From positions 1-22,658 of the forward strand of contig CAMDCQ010000008.1 of NCBI GenBank assembly GCA_945890595.1: 22,658 bases of DNA, in the 5' to 3' direction. Under the pieces are notes generated by a model. It worked only from the letters and a program-made list of their open reading frames with translations, was not told the DNA's origin and made no database searches. Every line of letters begins with the position of its first letter. Within the stretch, counting starts at the first letter, position 1. A program made the position numbers and the translations under genes. The stretch is from Chitinophaga pinensis. GTDB taxonomy: Bacteria > Bacteroidota > Bacteroidia > NS11-12g > UBA9320. Positions 15,219-22,524 of this stretch are shown piece after piece.

Positions 15219-15412
15219 AGGCATCTCTAAGGTTTTAAGCAGCTAGGTGTGCTTTTTTCATTCAACAAAATAGTATAAAGCACTAATCTAAGTAATGGAG
15301 TATACCGTGCCACACTAACTCATCCTTTACTAAATTTTGCTGAATCGCGATTTATATGCGGTTCCATCTTAAACTTATTAAAGCACAAACCCGACTAGTT
15401 GGTCTAAAACCT

Positions 15413-15420
15413 TAACTTTG
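15413..15420 (+). promoter_or_regulatory. -7 promoter box of pepP
   Basis: TAACTTTG, a full TAnnTTTG match, ends 7 nt before the ATG at 15428, predicting a leader of only a few nucleotides. A 10-bp palindrome, AATCGCGATT (15343-15352), about 60 bp upstream is GC-rich for its surroundings; its role is unknown. Confidence 0.5.
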
Positions 15421-15427
15421 CCACCTC

Positions 15428-16726
15428 ATGAAGTACCCAAGACTAAACCAACAGATATTCATTGAAAACAGAAAACGTTTTGTAGCTGAAATGGCTCCAA
15501 ACAGTATCGCTATATTTCACAGTAACTATCAATACAGCTGGAATGGAGATGCCGTTTATAAATTCAAGCAAAACTCAGATATATTTTGGGCAAGCGGAAT
15601 AGATCAAGAAGAGAGTGTCTTGGTCTTGTTTCCAGATTGCCCCATACCAGCATATAGAGAATGTCTTTTCTTGGTAGAAACCAACGAAAAAATAGCAGTA
15701 TGGGACGGGTATAAATACACCAAAGAAGACGCAACCGCAACTAGCGGTGTACAGCACATTTTCTGGAATAATGATTATATGCAGCAACTTCGCCAAGTCA
15801 TTAATATGGCGGACAACGTGTACCTCCCGCTAAATGAAAATGATCGTTTTAGCCCGAAATCCCCAACCAAAGCATTAGACTTTGCAAAGGAAATGCTTGA
15901 TTTATACCCTATGCACACCTACAATCGTGCAGGTAAAATCTTACAAAGACTTCGTGGCACTAAGACAGAATATGAACTAGAAGTGATGCGAGAAGCAGTG
16001 CAAATCTCCAAAAAAGGTTTGTTAAGAATTCTAAAAAGTACGAAACCAGGTATTGCGGAGTATCAAATTGAGGCAGAACTTGCACATGAATTTATAAGTA
16101 ATAGGGCAAACGGCTTTAGTTTTGAGCCTATCATAGCTTCAGGCAAAAATGCCTGCACGCTTCATTATATCGAAAATAAAGATGAGGTAAATGATGGCGA
16201 TTTAATCTTGGTAGACTGCGGTGTAGACTATGCCAATTACGCAAGCGATATGACCAGATGTTTACCCGCTAACGGCAAATTTTCACCACGTCAAAAAGAA
16301 GTATACAATGCGGTACTTCGTGTTATGAAAGCGGCTAGAGCTAAGCTAGTAACTGGTACTATGCTTATGGAATATCAAAAAGAAGTAGAATTACTCATGC
16401 AAGAAGAACTGAAAGGTTTAGGATTGCTTACCGATGAAGACATCAAAAACCAAGATCCAGCATGGCCTGCGTTAAAGAAATACTTTATGCACGGCACCAG
16501 TCATTTCTTGGGAATTGACGTACATGACAGCGGAATGCGTTACGAACCTATGCACGCGGGTATGGTTTTTAGCTGTGAACCAGGCATTTATATACCTGAA
16601 GAAGGCATAGGAGTACGCATAGAAAATCAAATACTAATAACCGAAAATGGTCCTGTAGATATGATGGATGAAGCAGGCATGCCTATTGAGGTAGAAGAGA
16701 TAGAGGCATTGATGATAACGCACTAA
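15428..16726 (+). CDS. pepP: Aminopeptidase P (Xaa-Pro aminopeptidase, M24 family)
   Basis: Cytoplasmic metallo-aminopeptidase that removes an N-terminal residue preceding proline. The 432-residue length matches E. coli PepP (about 440). Residues 1-170 form the aminopeptidase-P N-terminal domain (FHSNYQYSWNGDAVYKFKQ is typical), followed by the pita-bread catalytic domain. The five dinuclear-metal ligands are visible: Asp263 in LVDCGVD, Asp274 in SDMTR, His359 in GTSHFLG, Glu384 in SCEPG and Glu399 in RIENQ, with the supporting His366 in VHD. It has its own promoter box. The last codons and stop (ATAACGCACTAA) are repeated 1.86 kb downstream, after yidD. Confidence 0.93.
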   Translation: MKYPRLNQQIFIENRKRFVAEMAPNSIAIFHSNYQYSWNGDAVYKFKQNSDIFWASGIDQEESVLVLFPDCPIPAYRECLFLVETNEKIAVWDGYKYTKEDATATSGVQHIFWNNDYMQQLRQVINMADNVYLPLNENDRFSPKSPTKALDFAKEMLDLYPMHTYNRAGKILQRLRGTKTEYELEVMREAVQISKKGLLRILKSTKPGIAEYQIEAELAHEFISNRANGFSFEPIIASGKNACTLHYIENKDEVNDGDLILVDCGVDYANYASDMTRCLPANGKFSPRQKEVYNAVLRVMKAARAKLVTGTMLMEYQKEVELLMQEELKGLGLLTDEDIKNQDPAWPALKKYFMHGTSHFLGIDVHDSGMRYEPMHAGMVFSCEPGIYIPEEGIGVRIENQILITENGPVDMMDEAGMPIEVEEIEALMITH

Positions 16727-16731
16727 AACTA
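16715..16731 (+). repeat. 17-bp direct repeat, copy 1 (end of pepP)
   Basis: ATAACGCACTAAAACTA. It contains the last codons and the stop of pepP. An identical 17-bp stretch occurs at 18576-18592, after yidD, so the two copies bracket the rpmH-rnpA-unknown-yidD block. Confidence 0.6.
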
Positions 16732-16802
16732 TGGCGAAGAAGCGAATTTCAACCGAAAAAAATAAATTAAACAAAGGGAGTAGTATTATTTGTTAAAAAT
16801 AT

Positions 16803-16810
16803 TACTTTTG
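16803..16810 (+). promoter_or_regulatory. -7 promoter box of the rpmH-rnpA operon
   Basis: TACTTTTG matches TAnnTTTG fully and lies 47 nt before the rpmH ATG, the longest leader predicted in the window. A TTTG at 16789-16792 is too close to serve as a normally spaced -33 element. Confidence 0.5.
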
Positions 16811-16857
16811 CAAGCCTTAAATAAAAATACGACGACGAGTCTTAAACATATACAACG

Positions 16858-17019
16858 ATGAGTAAAAGAACATTCCAACCAAGCAGAAGAAAAAGAAGAA
16901 ACAAACACGGTTTCAGAGAGAGAATGGCTAGTAAAAATGGTAGAAAAGTACTTGCTGCACGTCGTAAAAAAGGACGTAAGAAACTAACCGTTTCTGACGA
17001 GCCACGTCACAAAAAGTAA
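16858..17019 (+). CDS. rpmH: Ribosomal protein bL34
   Basis: A 53-residue, very basic protein: MSKRTFQPSRRKRRNKHGFR, then ERMASKNGRKVLAARRKKGR, ending HKK. This is the canonical bL34 sequence (KRTFQPS...RKRRNKHGFR.RM...NGRKVL..RR.KGR), a component of the large ribosomal subunit. It is full length; Bacteroidota bL34 often has a slightly longer tail, as seen here. It is followed 26 bp later by rnpA, the widely conserved gene order. There is no Shine-Dalgarno sequence in front of its ATG, in keeping with the phylum. Confidence 0.97.
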   Translation: MSKRTFQPSRRKRRNKHGFRERMASKNGRKVLAARRKKGRKKLTVSDEPRHKK

Positions 17020-17045
17020 TAACTTTACACCCATAGATAGTAATT

Positions 17046-17432
17046 ATGGGGACTTCTATTTCATTTCATAAGCAAGAAAAGCTTTGTCATAAAGCTACTA
17101 TCGATGCTATATTCAAGAAAAAAGGCGACAGTGTTTTTAAGCCGCCTATTTTATTGGCTTATTATAAAACTGAACTTCTAACTCCATTTAAGTGTCAAGT
17201 TGTGATATCCGTAGGAAAAAGAAAGTTTAAAAAATCAGTAGATCGCCATCGCATTAAGAGGCAAATTTCAGAATCATATAGGCTTCAAAAAGAACGGATT
17301 TATGAAGCGATTGTTGACGATAGCCAGTATGCAATTGGTCTTCTTTACCTTTCAGACAAGCATGTCGGGAGTGATATAATTGACAAATCCTTGCAACTAG
17401 CTGTTGATGAATTAATTAAAAAAATAAAGTAA
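17046..17432 (+). CDS. rnpA: Ribonuclease P protein component
   Basis: Protein subunit that works with the RNase P RNA to mature tRNA 5' ends. The 128-residue length is typical. The family signature is in KRKFKKSVDRHRIKRQISES (about residues 58-77), the RNR-type basic helix, preceded by the strand CQVVISVGKRKF. The early part, FHKQEKLCHKATIDAIFKKK, matches the usual '...kl.....f..vf..g' opening. It lies directly after rpmH as in most bacteria. The next gene starts 10 bp after its stop, suggesting continued transcription into the unknown gene and yidD. Confidence 0.93.
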   Translation: MGTSISFHKQEKLCHKATIDAIFKKKGDSVFKPPILLAYYKTELLTPFKCQVVISVGKRKFKKSVDRHRIKRQISESYRLQKERIYEAIVDDSQYAIGLLYLSDKHVGSDIIDKSLQLAVDELIKKIK

Positions 17433-17442
17433 CAGTATACAT

Positions 17443-18279
17443 ATGTCAGCATATTTAGACGGTTTAAATAAAACGTACAAGCATATAACTAGCACGGCAA
17501 ACAACGAAATACGCTGGGCGAAAATTTACAAATTCACTTCTGAAGGATTTAAGGCTAAAGTACAGCGCGTTAAAGGCATTATAACTTTCGATATGATGCC
17601 ATGGACTTACCAAAATGAAAAACATTGGGATATTGTTGCGCCTTACCTAATTGAGAAGACCTATACTTCACAAATAATTGCGAGTGACGATGCAAAAATG
17701 TTGTTGAACTTATCTGTGAAAGAGCATTCTTTCACGTCAAAGAAGTATACCCGTGGTCAGTCCTATAAATGTGTCATACTCGAAAAAGAAAACGACACTA
17801 TTCTGGTAGACGCCGGATTGGATTCTAGTTTTAAACATGGTTCTCAGTATGGTCAAGTCGTTCTCTCTAATTTTTGGGATCACAGTGATTATGGACCATT
17901 GGCCATTGGTCAAGAAATTATACTTTGTTTTTTAGACCACCAGGAAGATGGCAGGTTATCTATGTGTCAACCTTCCAAGTACACGCATTGGTACAAACAC
18001 AAACCGCATAACTTAATTGGTAACACAATTCCCGTTACCGTGCACAAGGAAGGCCCTGCAATAGTACTAAAAGGCTATGATCACTTCGCTAGCGAGCTGC
18101 ATATGGACAACATTCTTCATGAAAACGTTAGCATGCAACAACTTGAGTTTTACTTTCAAAATTTGAAAGATAGAGAAGTGATAACCTGTTTAGTTAGTGA
18201 CATTAATCATTCAACAAATCAACTGTCATTATTACTAACTCCCGAAGTACTGACAGAGCTTGCAAGCCAAAATGCCTAA
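17443..18279 (+). CDS. Unrecognised protein between rnpA and yidD, possible S1-like folds
   Basis: A 278-residue, soluble, cytoplasmic protein with no signal peptide or membrane segment. I do not recognise the family. Three stretches have the strand rhythm of OB/S1-type modules: about 24-92 (GFKAKVQRVKGIITFD then MLLNLS), 104-175 (RGQSYKCVILEKENDTILVDAGL, then FKHGSQYGQVVLS, then GPLAIGQEIILCFLDH-EDGRLSM), and 190-270 (GNTIPVTVHKEG, then REVITCLVSDINHSTNQLSLLL). The middle one is the most S1-like. S1 domains bind RNA, and the location between an RNase P subunit and a membrane-insertion factor would suit an RNA- or ribosome-linked role; that is inference. It is 10 bp from rnpA and 12 bp from yidD, so very likely in the same operon. 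Confidence 0.65.
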   Translation: MSAYLDGLNKTYKHITSTANNEIRWAKIYKFTSEGFKAKVQRVKGIITFDMMPWTYQNEKHWDIVAPYLIEKTYTSQIIASDDAKMLLNLSVKEHSFTSKKYTRGQSYKCVILEKENDTILVDAGLDSSFKHGSQYGQVVLSNFWDHSDYGPLAIGQEIILCFLDHQEDGRLSMCQPSKYTHWYKHKPHNLIGNTIPVTVHKEGPAIVLKGYDHFASELHMDNILHENVSMQQLEFYFQNLKDREVITCLVSDINHSTNQLSLLLTPEVLTELASQNA

Positions 18280-18291
18280 AAAATCTAGAGT

Positions 18292-18537
18292 ATGATACGT
18301 TTAGTAAAGGGTATAAGCAGTTTATTGGTCATTATTCTTCTTATTCCTATACGTATTTACCAGAAATTTATATCTCCTTTCTTACCCTCTTCATGCAGAT
18401 ATACCCCAACCTGCAGTGCATATGCTGCACAGGCTTTGCAAAAACATGGCCCAATAAAAGGCAGTTATCTTGCGCTTGTTAGAATACTAAGTTGTCACCC
18501 TTGGAGTGGCAAACATGGGCACGATCCGGTGCCTTGA
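18292..18537 (+). CDS. yidD: YidD, membrane protein insertion efficiency factor
   Basis: An 81-residue protein with the full family pattern: an N-terminal hydrophobic or amphipathic segment (SSLLVIILLIPIRIYQKFIS), then the cysteine-containing core PSSCRYTPTCSAYAAQAL (Cys35, Cys41), then the end motif RILSCHPWSGKHGHDPVP. YidD acts at the inner membrane in the YidC/Sec insertion pathway and is usually encoded between rnpA and yidC. Here it follows rnpA with one gene in between, and yidC is not next, a known variation in Bacteroidota. The length is normal. Confidence 0.94.
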   Translation: MIRLVKGISSLLVIILLIPIRIYQKFISPFLPSSCRYTPTCSAYAAQALQKHGPIKGSYLALVRILSCHPWSGKHGHDPVP

Positions 18538-18575
18538 GAAGTACATTACATTCATTTGTAAAACCAATTGGTGGA

Positions 18576-18592
18576 ATAACGCACTAAAACTA
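18576..18592 (+). repeat. 17-bp direct repeat, copy 2 (after yidD)
   Basis: ATAACGCACTAAAACTA, identical to 16715-16731. Similarity continues a little upstream: ATTGGTGGA here against ATTGATG at pepP, with a 2-nt gap. It looks like a scar of the pepP gene end. It lies just before the promoter box of the S41 peptidase gene. Confidence 0.6.
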
Positions 18593-18606
18593 CCGTGATA
18601 TTTCGT

Positions 18607-18614
18607 TACTTTTG
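18607..18614 (+). promoter_or_regulatory. -7 promoter box of the S41 peptidase operon
   Basis: TACTTTTG, a full TAnnTTTG match, 18 nt before the TTG start at 18633. Its own TTG (18612) is in frame with the gene and would lengthen it by seven residues, but it is better read as promoter. Confidence 0.5.
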
Positions 18615-18632
18615 CTCATAGTACTTTTCGTT

Positions 18633-20261
18633 TTGAAAAAATATATAGTAATACTTTTATTCAGTGGTTTAGGATTAGTCGCCTTTAAGGCAGATGACTA
18701 CTTCGAAATCTCTAAAAATCTTGAAATATTTGCTGATGTATACAAGCAAGTAAACACGAGTTACGTAGACGAAGTAAAGCCCGGAGAGCTTATACGTGCT
18801 GCGATAAACGGAATGCTTGCATCTCTTGATCCCTACACCAATTTTTATAGTGAAGCGCAAGCAGAAGAATACCGATATCAGGTTACAGGGACGTTTGCTG
18901 GCATTGGTTCCAGCATTCGTCGAATAGATGATTATGTCTACATAGAATCTCCTTTAGATGATTTCCCCGCACAAAAAGCTGGTTTGTTGCCTGGCGATAA
19001 AATTCTAGAAGTTGACGGCCAAAGCATGAAAGGTAAAAAAACCGATGAGGTTACCGATTTTTTGAAAGGTAAAGCGGGAACTAGCTTTACACTAAAAATA
19101 GAACGAGTAGGTTATGGCGTATTAGATAAAACCATTACCAGAGAAACAATTAAAGTTAAAAACGTATCCTATCACGGTATAATAGAAGACAACATTGGTT
19201 TTATTAAGCTTACTGGCTTTACGCCCAATGCAGGAAAAGAGGTTCAGGATGCGTTAATAGATTTAAAAAGCAAAGGGGCAACCAAGGTGGTATTAGACCT
19301 ACGAAATAATGGTGGCGGACTGCTTCACGAAGCGATCAATATAGTGAATGTATTTGTGCCAAAGGGTGCCACTATAGTAGTCACTAGAGGAAAATTTGAA
19401 GAAGATAACAGAACCTATAAAACCCTAAACTCACCTGTGGATACCGAGATACCTCTAGTTATCCTTATCAATACTAATTCGGCATCAGCAAGTGAGATTG
19501 TCTCTGGTGCATTGCAAGACTTAGACAGAGCTGTACTCATAGGTCAAAACTCATTTGGTAAAGGGCTAGTGCAAACTACCATGAGCCTTAACTACAATAC
19601 CTCTATGAAAATCACCACTGCCAAATATTACATCCCTAGTGGCAGACTTATTCAACGACTAGATTATGGCAACAAGGTGAACGGTAAAGCAATAGCCGTA
19701 GCGGATAGTGCCAAGAAAGAATACCGCACTAAAAATGGCAGAAAAGTAACAGACGGCGAAGGCATACAGCCCGATGTGCCCGTGGATGAATTAACCTATT
19801 CCAAGTTAGCACAAGCGCTCATCAAAAATGATCTCCTGTTCAAATTCGCTAATCAATTTAGAAGCACACATGAAAGTATAGAAGAACCATTAACATACAA
19901 CGTATCTGATGACGTCTTCTATGACTTTAAGAAGTTTATTTCGGACAAGGAGTATACGTATACTACGCAGACCGAAAGAGATTTGGAAAAACTAGAGAAA
20001 CAGGCGAAGGATGAAAAATACTTTGCACTGCTTCAAGAGGAACTCACAAAACTTAAAAAAGCACTAGAAAGCACCAAACAATCTGATCTTGAAAATCACA
20101 AAGCAGAACTCAAAGAATTACTCGAATATGAAATAGTAAAACGCTACTATTTCGAAAGAGGTAAAGTCGAGGTTGGGTTTGATGACGATTTGGAGTGGGC
20201 TAAAGCTAAAAGTATCTTAAACAATAGCAATTCGTACACTAATTTACTAAAAGTTAACTAA
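18633..20261 (+). CDS. S41 C-terminal processing peptidase (Ctp/Tsp type)
   Basis: A periplasm-facing serine-lysine protease of 542 residues that would trim or degrade envelope proteins from their C termini. It starts with a membrane anchor or signal (MKKYIVILLFSGLGLVAF), then an N-terminal helical domain (VYKQVNTSYVDE, then MLASLDPYTNFYSE). A PDZ domain follows (about 83-160, GIGSSIRR, then KAGLLPGDKILEVDG), then the S41 core. Catalytic Ser285 lies in NSASASEI and Lys310 in SFGKGL, 25 residues apart as in E. coli Tsp. A long charged helical tail (about 390-535) is usual for Bacteroidota members. The start is TTG; an upstream TTG at 18612 lies in the promoter box. It abuts the next gene with no gap. 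Confidence 0.9.
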   Translation: MKKYIVILLFSGLGLVAFKADDYFEISKNLEIFADVYKQVNTSYVDEVKPGELIRAAINGMLASLDPYTNFYSEAQAEEYRYQVTGTFAGIGSSIRRIDDYVYIESPLDDFPAQKAGLLPGDKILEVDGQSMKGKKTDEVTDFLKGKAGTSFTLKIERVGYGVLDKTITRETIKVKNVSYHGIIEDNIGFIKLTGFTPNAGKEVQDALIDLKSKGATKVVLDLRNNGGGLLHEAINIVNVFVPKGATIVVTRGKFEEDNRTYKTLNSPVDTEIPLVILINTNSASASEIVSGALQDLDRAVLIGQNSFGKGLVQTTMSLNYNTSMKITTAKYYIPSGRLIQRLDYGNKVNGKAIAVADSAKKEYRTKNGRKVTDGEGIQPDVPVDELTYSKLAQALIKNDLLFKFANQFRSTHESIEEPLTYNVSDDVFYDFKKFISDKEYTYTTQTERDLEKLEKQAKDEKYFALLQEELTKLKKALESTKQSDLENHKAELKELLEYEIVKRYYFERGKVEVGFDDDLEWAKAKSILNNSNSYTNLLKVN

Positions 20262-21074
20262 TTGGATTTTTCTTTAATTCTTGCCCTCATTGGTTTTGGT
20301 GTTCTTGGTGGTTTTGTAAGCGGATTACTAGGCGTTGGTGGAGGTATTGTTTTTGTACCTGTGCTTGCCTCTGTTATTGGTGCTATGGGCATAAACGACC
20401 ATGAGCTTATCAAGTATATTTTGGCTAATTCGTTTGCGGCTACATTTTTTGCTGGCGCTATTAGCAGCTACAAGCAGTATACGTTAAAGTCGTTTTATCC
20501 AAAAGCGATAGTATTGACTTCACTCACGGCTATCCCAAGCAGCTTGCTTCTTAGTTACTTTATCAATCACGGTTCTTGGTATACCAAAGAATCATTTTCC
20601 CTGTTTTTTGTGGTTTTGCTAGCTTTTATGCTCTATCGGTTTTTGTACACTAAGAGTTATGCACCCAAGGAACTAGAAACTGTAAAACTGATTCATTTCA
20701 GTCTATCGGGATTTTTAGCTGGAACAATATCCGCATTATCAGGTTTAGGTGGCGGCATAATTATGGTTCCACTGTTTACCCAATACAATAAGCTAAAAAT
20801 AACCGTAGCGGCATCTATATCTATTGGTGTCATTCCTCTTATGATGATACCTTTACTTATTAGTTACGGTATAGCCACACCACAAGCGCAGGTATCCACG
20901 TATCAATTAGGATACATTCTTCCCTCTATATTCCTTCCGATTGTGGGGGGATTATTATTTGCAGCACCTGCAGGTGTTTCTTTAGGACAAAAACTTCCTG
21001 CCAAAAAATTGAAAATTATATTTGCCACATTAATATTAATTGTAATAGTCAAAACCGTTATTGGTATCTTATGA
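20262..21074 (+). CDS. TauE/SafE-family membrane permease
   Basis: An inner-membrane protein of 270 residues with about eight hydrophobic segments and the two half-repeats characteristic of TauE/SafE: GGFVSGLLGVGGGIVFVPVL (about 16-35) and GTISALSGLGGGIIMVPLF (about 155-173). Family members are thought to export or import small anions or organosulfur compounds such as sulfite or sulfoacetate; the substrate here is not indicated by any neighbour. The start is TTG at 20262, immediately after the stop of the peptidase gene, so translation probably depends on reinitiation. Its stop overlaps the next gene by ATGA. Confidence 0.85.
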   Translation: MDFSLILALIGFGVLGGFVSGLLGVGGGIVFVPVLASVIGAMGINDHELIKYILANSFAATFFAGAISSYKQYTLKSFYPKAIVLTSLTAIPSSLLLSYFINHGSWYTKESFSLFFVVLLAFMLYRFLYTKSYAPKELETVKLIHFSLSGFLAGTISALSGLGGGIIMVPLFTQYNKLKITVAASISIGVIPLMMIPLLISYGIATPQAQVSTYQLGYILPSIFLPIVGGLLFAAPAGVSLGQKLPAKKLKIIFATLILIVIVKTVIGIL

Positions 21075-22486
21075 AAAAATACATAAACCTTCTGTGCATT
21101 CTAGTATTACTTATTGTTTGCACACCACAAAGTATCGCACAAGTGTCTTTTTTGGGCAGAAATAAAGTTGCTAAAAAAATAAATCGTGACATGAAATCCT
21201 TAACTAAAGAAGGACTAAACGAACGTAAGATGGGCTCCCCAGATGAGCTTCATACCGCAATGTTTCTAGCAGAACAATTTGGTAAAATAGGGTTAGATAG
21301 CCTACAATCGCCAGCGTATCTTCAAACCATAAATGTTCCGACACTAAGAATGGCACAACCCAAAACTATGTTGACGATAAGTGGTAGAGTTTTTACCTTA
21401 TTTTCTAATTTTTATCCTGTAAGTTCATCATCTAATAATGGCAAATACGTTGGCACTGCTATTAACGTTGCCTACGGAATTGAAGATCCGGGACTAGATC
21501 GTTCCGATTACACTGGGAAAGATGTTACTGGGAAAGCGGTTATCATAAACTTGGCTTTACCCGCTGATCAAAAAAGTGCAGTTAGATATTCAGCTTGGGA
21601 AGCACTAGAAGACAGAGTTGCTTATGCAAAAGGCAGGGGCGCTAAAGCAATCCTGTTTTATTCTACCGACCCTAACTTTATCCCAAAAGGAAAGTTAGCT
21701 AAAATGATCGAAAATAGTAATATCCCTATACTTTTTGTAGCTCAAGATTTAAGCGATATGGTAGAGCCTATGGTAGACCTAAATGTCGACATAATGCTCA
21801 TCAGCGAAATGACACAAAATGTAATTGGGAAGATAAACAATAACGCTAAGACTACGGTATTAATCACGACACATCACGACAACACCTACACTACTTACGA
21901 AGATCTGAGGGATAATTCCAGAAGCGTTGCAAGTTTTCTTGCACTTGCTAATGAGATCAAAAGCAATCCTAAAAAATTTGGCCATAACGACTACGTTTTC
22001 GCTAGTTTTACGGGTTACGAAAACAATAAAATTGGGGCTAGTCACTTACTTAACAGCTCTTTAGCAAAATCTTTTACACTTAATTATATACTGAGTGTAG
22101 ATGACTTTACTAATTTAGATTCCAACTTCCAGCTACTGGCGTTAAGTGGCATTGGCTCTTCGCCAGCCTTTACCTCTATTTCAAAGCATATTGTTCCAAA
22201 AAAAATCAACACACTGAGCATTCAAAATAGTGTAGACTCCTTGAGTGAGGCTGCGATTTACTATGATCGTTCCATACCTGTTTTAAGCGTTGAAGCACAT
22301 AGTAAATACACCACTGATAGCAAACGCGCTAAACCGGGACGCAATGAGGCTAATATGGTCCATTTCATCACTGAGATATTAGCAGATTTAGATATGAAAT
22401 CTGGTGCATATAAAAAGGAAGGGATTGTTGAAGGAGCACCTGAAAAAGTACTTACCACCATACCTTTTACGCCAATCCTAAAATAA
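21071..22486 (+). CDS. M28-family peptidase homologue, probably inactive
   Basis: A 471-residue exported protein with a signal peptide (cleavage near SIAQ-V, residue 24). A PA-like insert (about 125-225, TGKDVTGKAVIIN, then AKGRGAKAILFYS) precedes a C-terminal domain aligning with M28 aminopeptidases. Some metal-site positions remain: His268 and Asp270 in TTHHDN, Asp281 in RDN, Glu317, and Asp344/345. The catalytic Glu of the usual EE pair is Tyr316 (GYEN), the 'DNASG' motif reads DNSRS (281-285), and the last His ligand (usually in YH-x-PSD) is Thr414 (YTTD). It therefore probably lacks normal peptidase activity and may be a binding or scaffold protein, though a changed chemistry is possible. 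It overlaps the TauE-like gene by ATGA. Confidence 0.78.
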   Translation: MKKYINLLCILVLLIVCTPQSIAQVSFLGRNKVAKKINRDMKSLTKEGLNERKMGSPDELHTAMFLAEQFGKIGLDSLQSPAYLQTINVPTLRMAQPKTMLTISGRVFTLFSNFYPVSSSSNNGKYVGTAINVAYGIEDPGLDRSDYTGKDVTGKAVIINLALPADQKSAVRYSAWEALEDRVAYAKGRGAKAILFYSTDPNFIPKGKLAKMIENSNIPILFVAQDLSDMVEPMVDLNVDIMLISEMTQNVIGKINNNAKTTVLITTHHDNTYTTYEDLRDNSRSVASFLALANEIKSNPKKFGHNDYVFASFTGYENNKIGASHLLNSSLAKSFTLNYILSVDDFTNLDSNFQLLALSGIGSSPAFTSISKHIVPKKINTLSIQNSVDSLSEAAIYYDRSIPVLSVEAHSKYTTDSKRAKPGRNEANMVHFITEILADLDMKSGAYKKEGIVEGAPEKVLTTIPFTPILK

Positions 22487-22524
22487 TACCGAACAACTTT
22501 CACTGCTAAAACGTTGAGTTTAAA

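Noticed and set aside
15343..15352. AATCGCGATT palindrome upstream of pepP as an operator
   Set aside because: Only 10 bp, single copy, about 60 bp from the promoter box and with no known regulator; noted under the pepP promoter but not called.
16731..16796. A 21-codon open frame (MAKKRISTEKNK...) 4 bp after the pepP stop
   Set aside because: Very short, Lys-rich as random AT-rich sequence often is, runs nearly to the rpmH promoter box, and matches nothing I know. It may be a chance frame.
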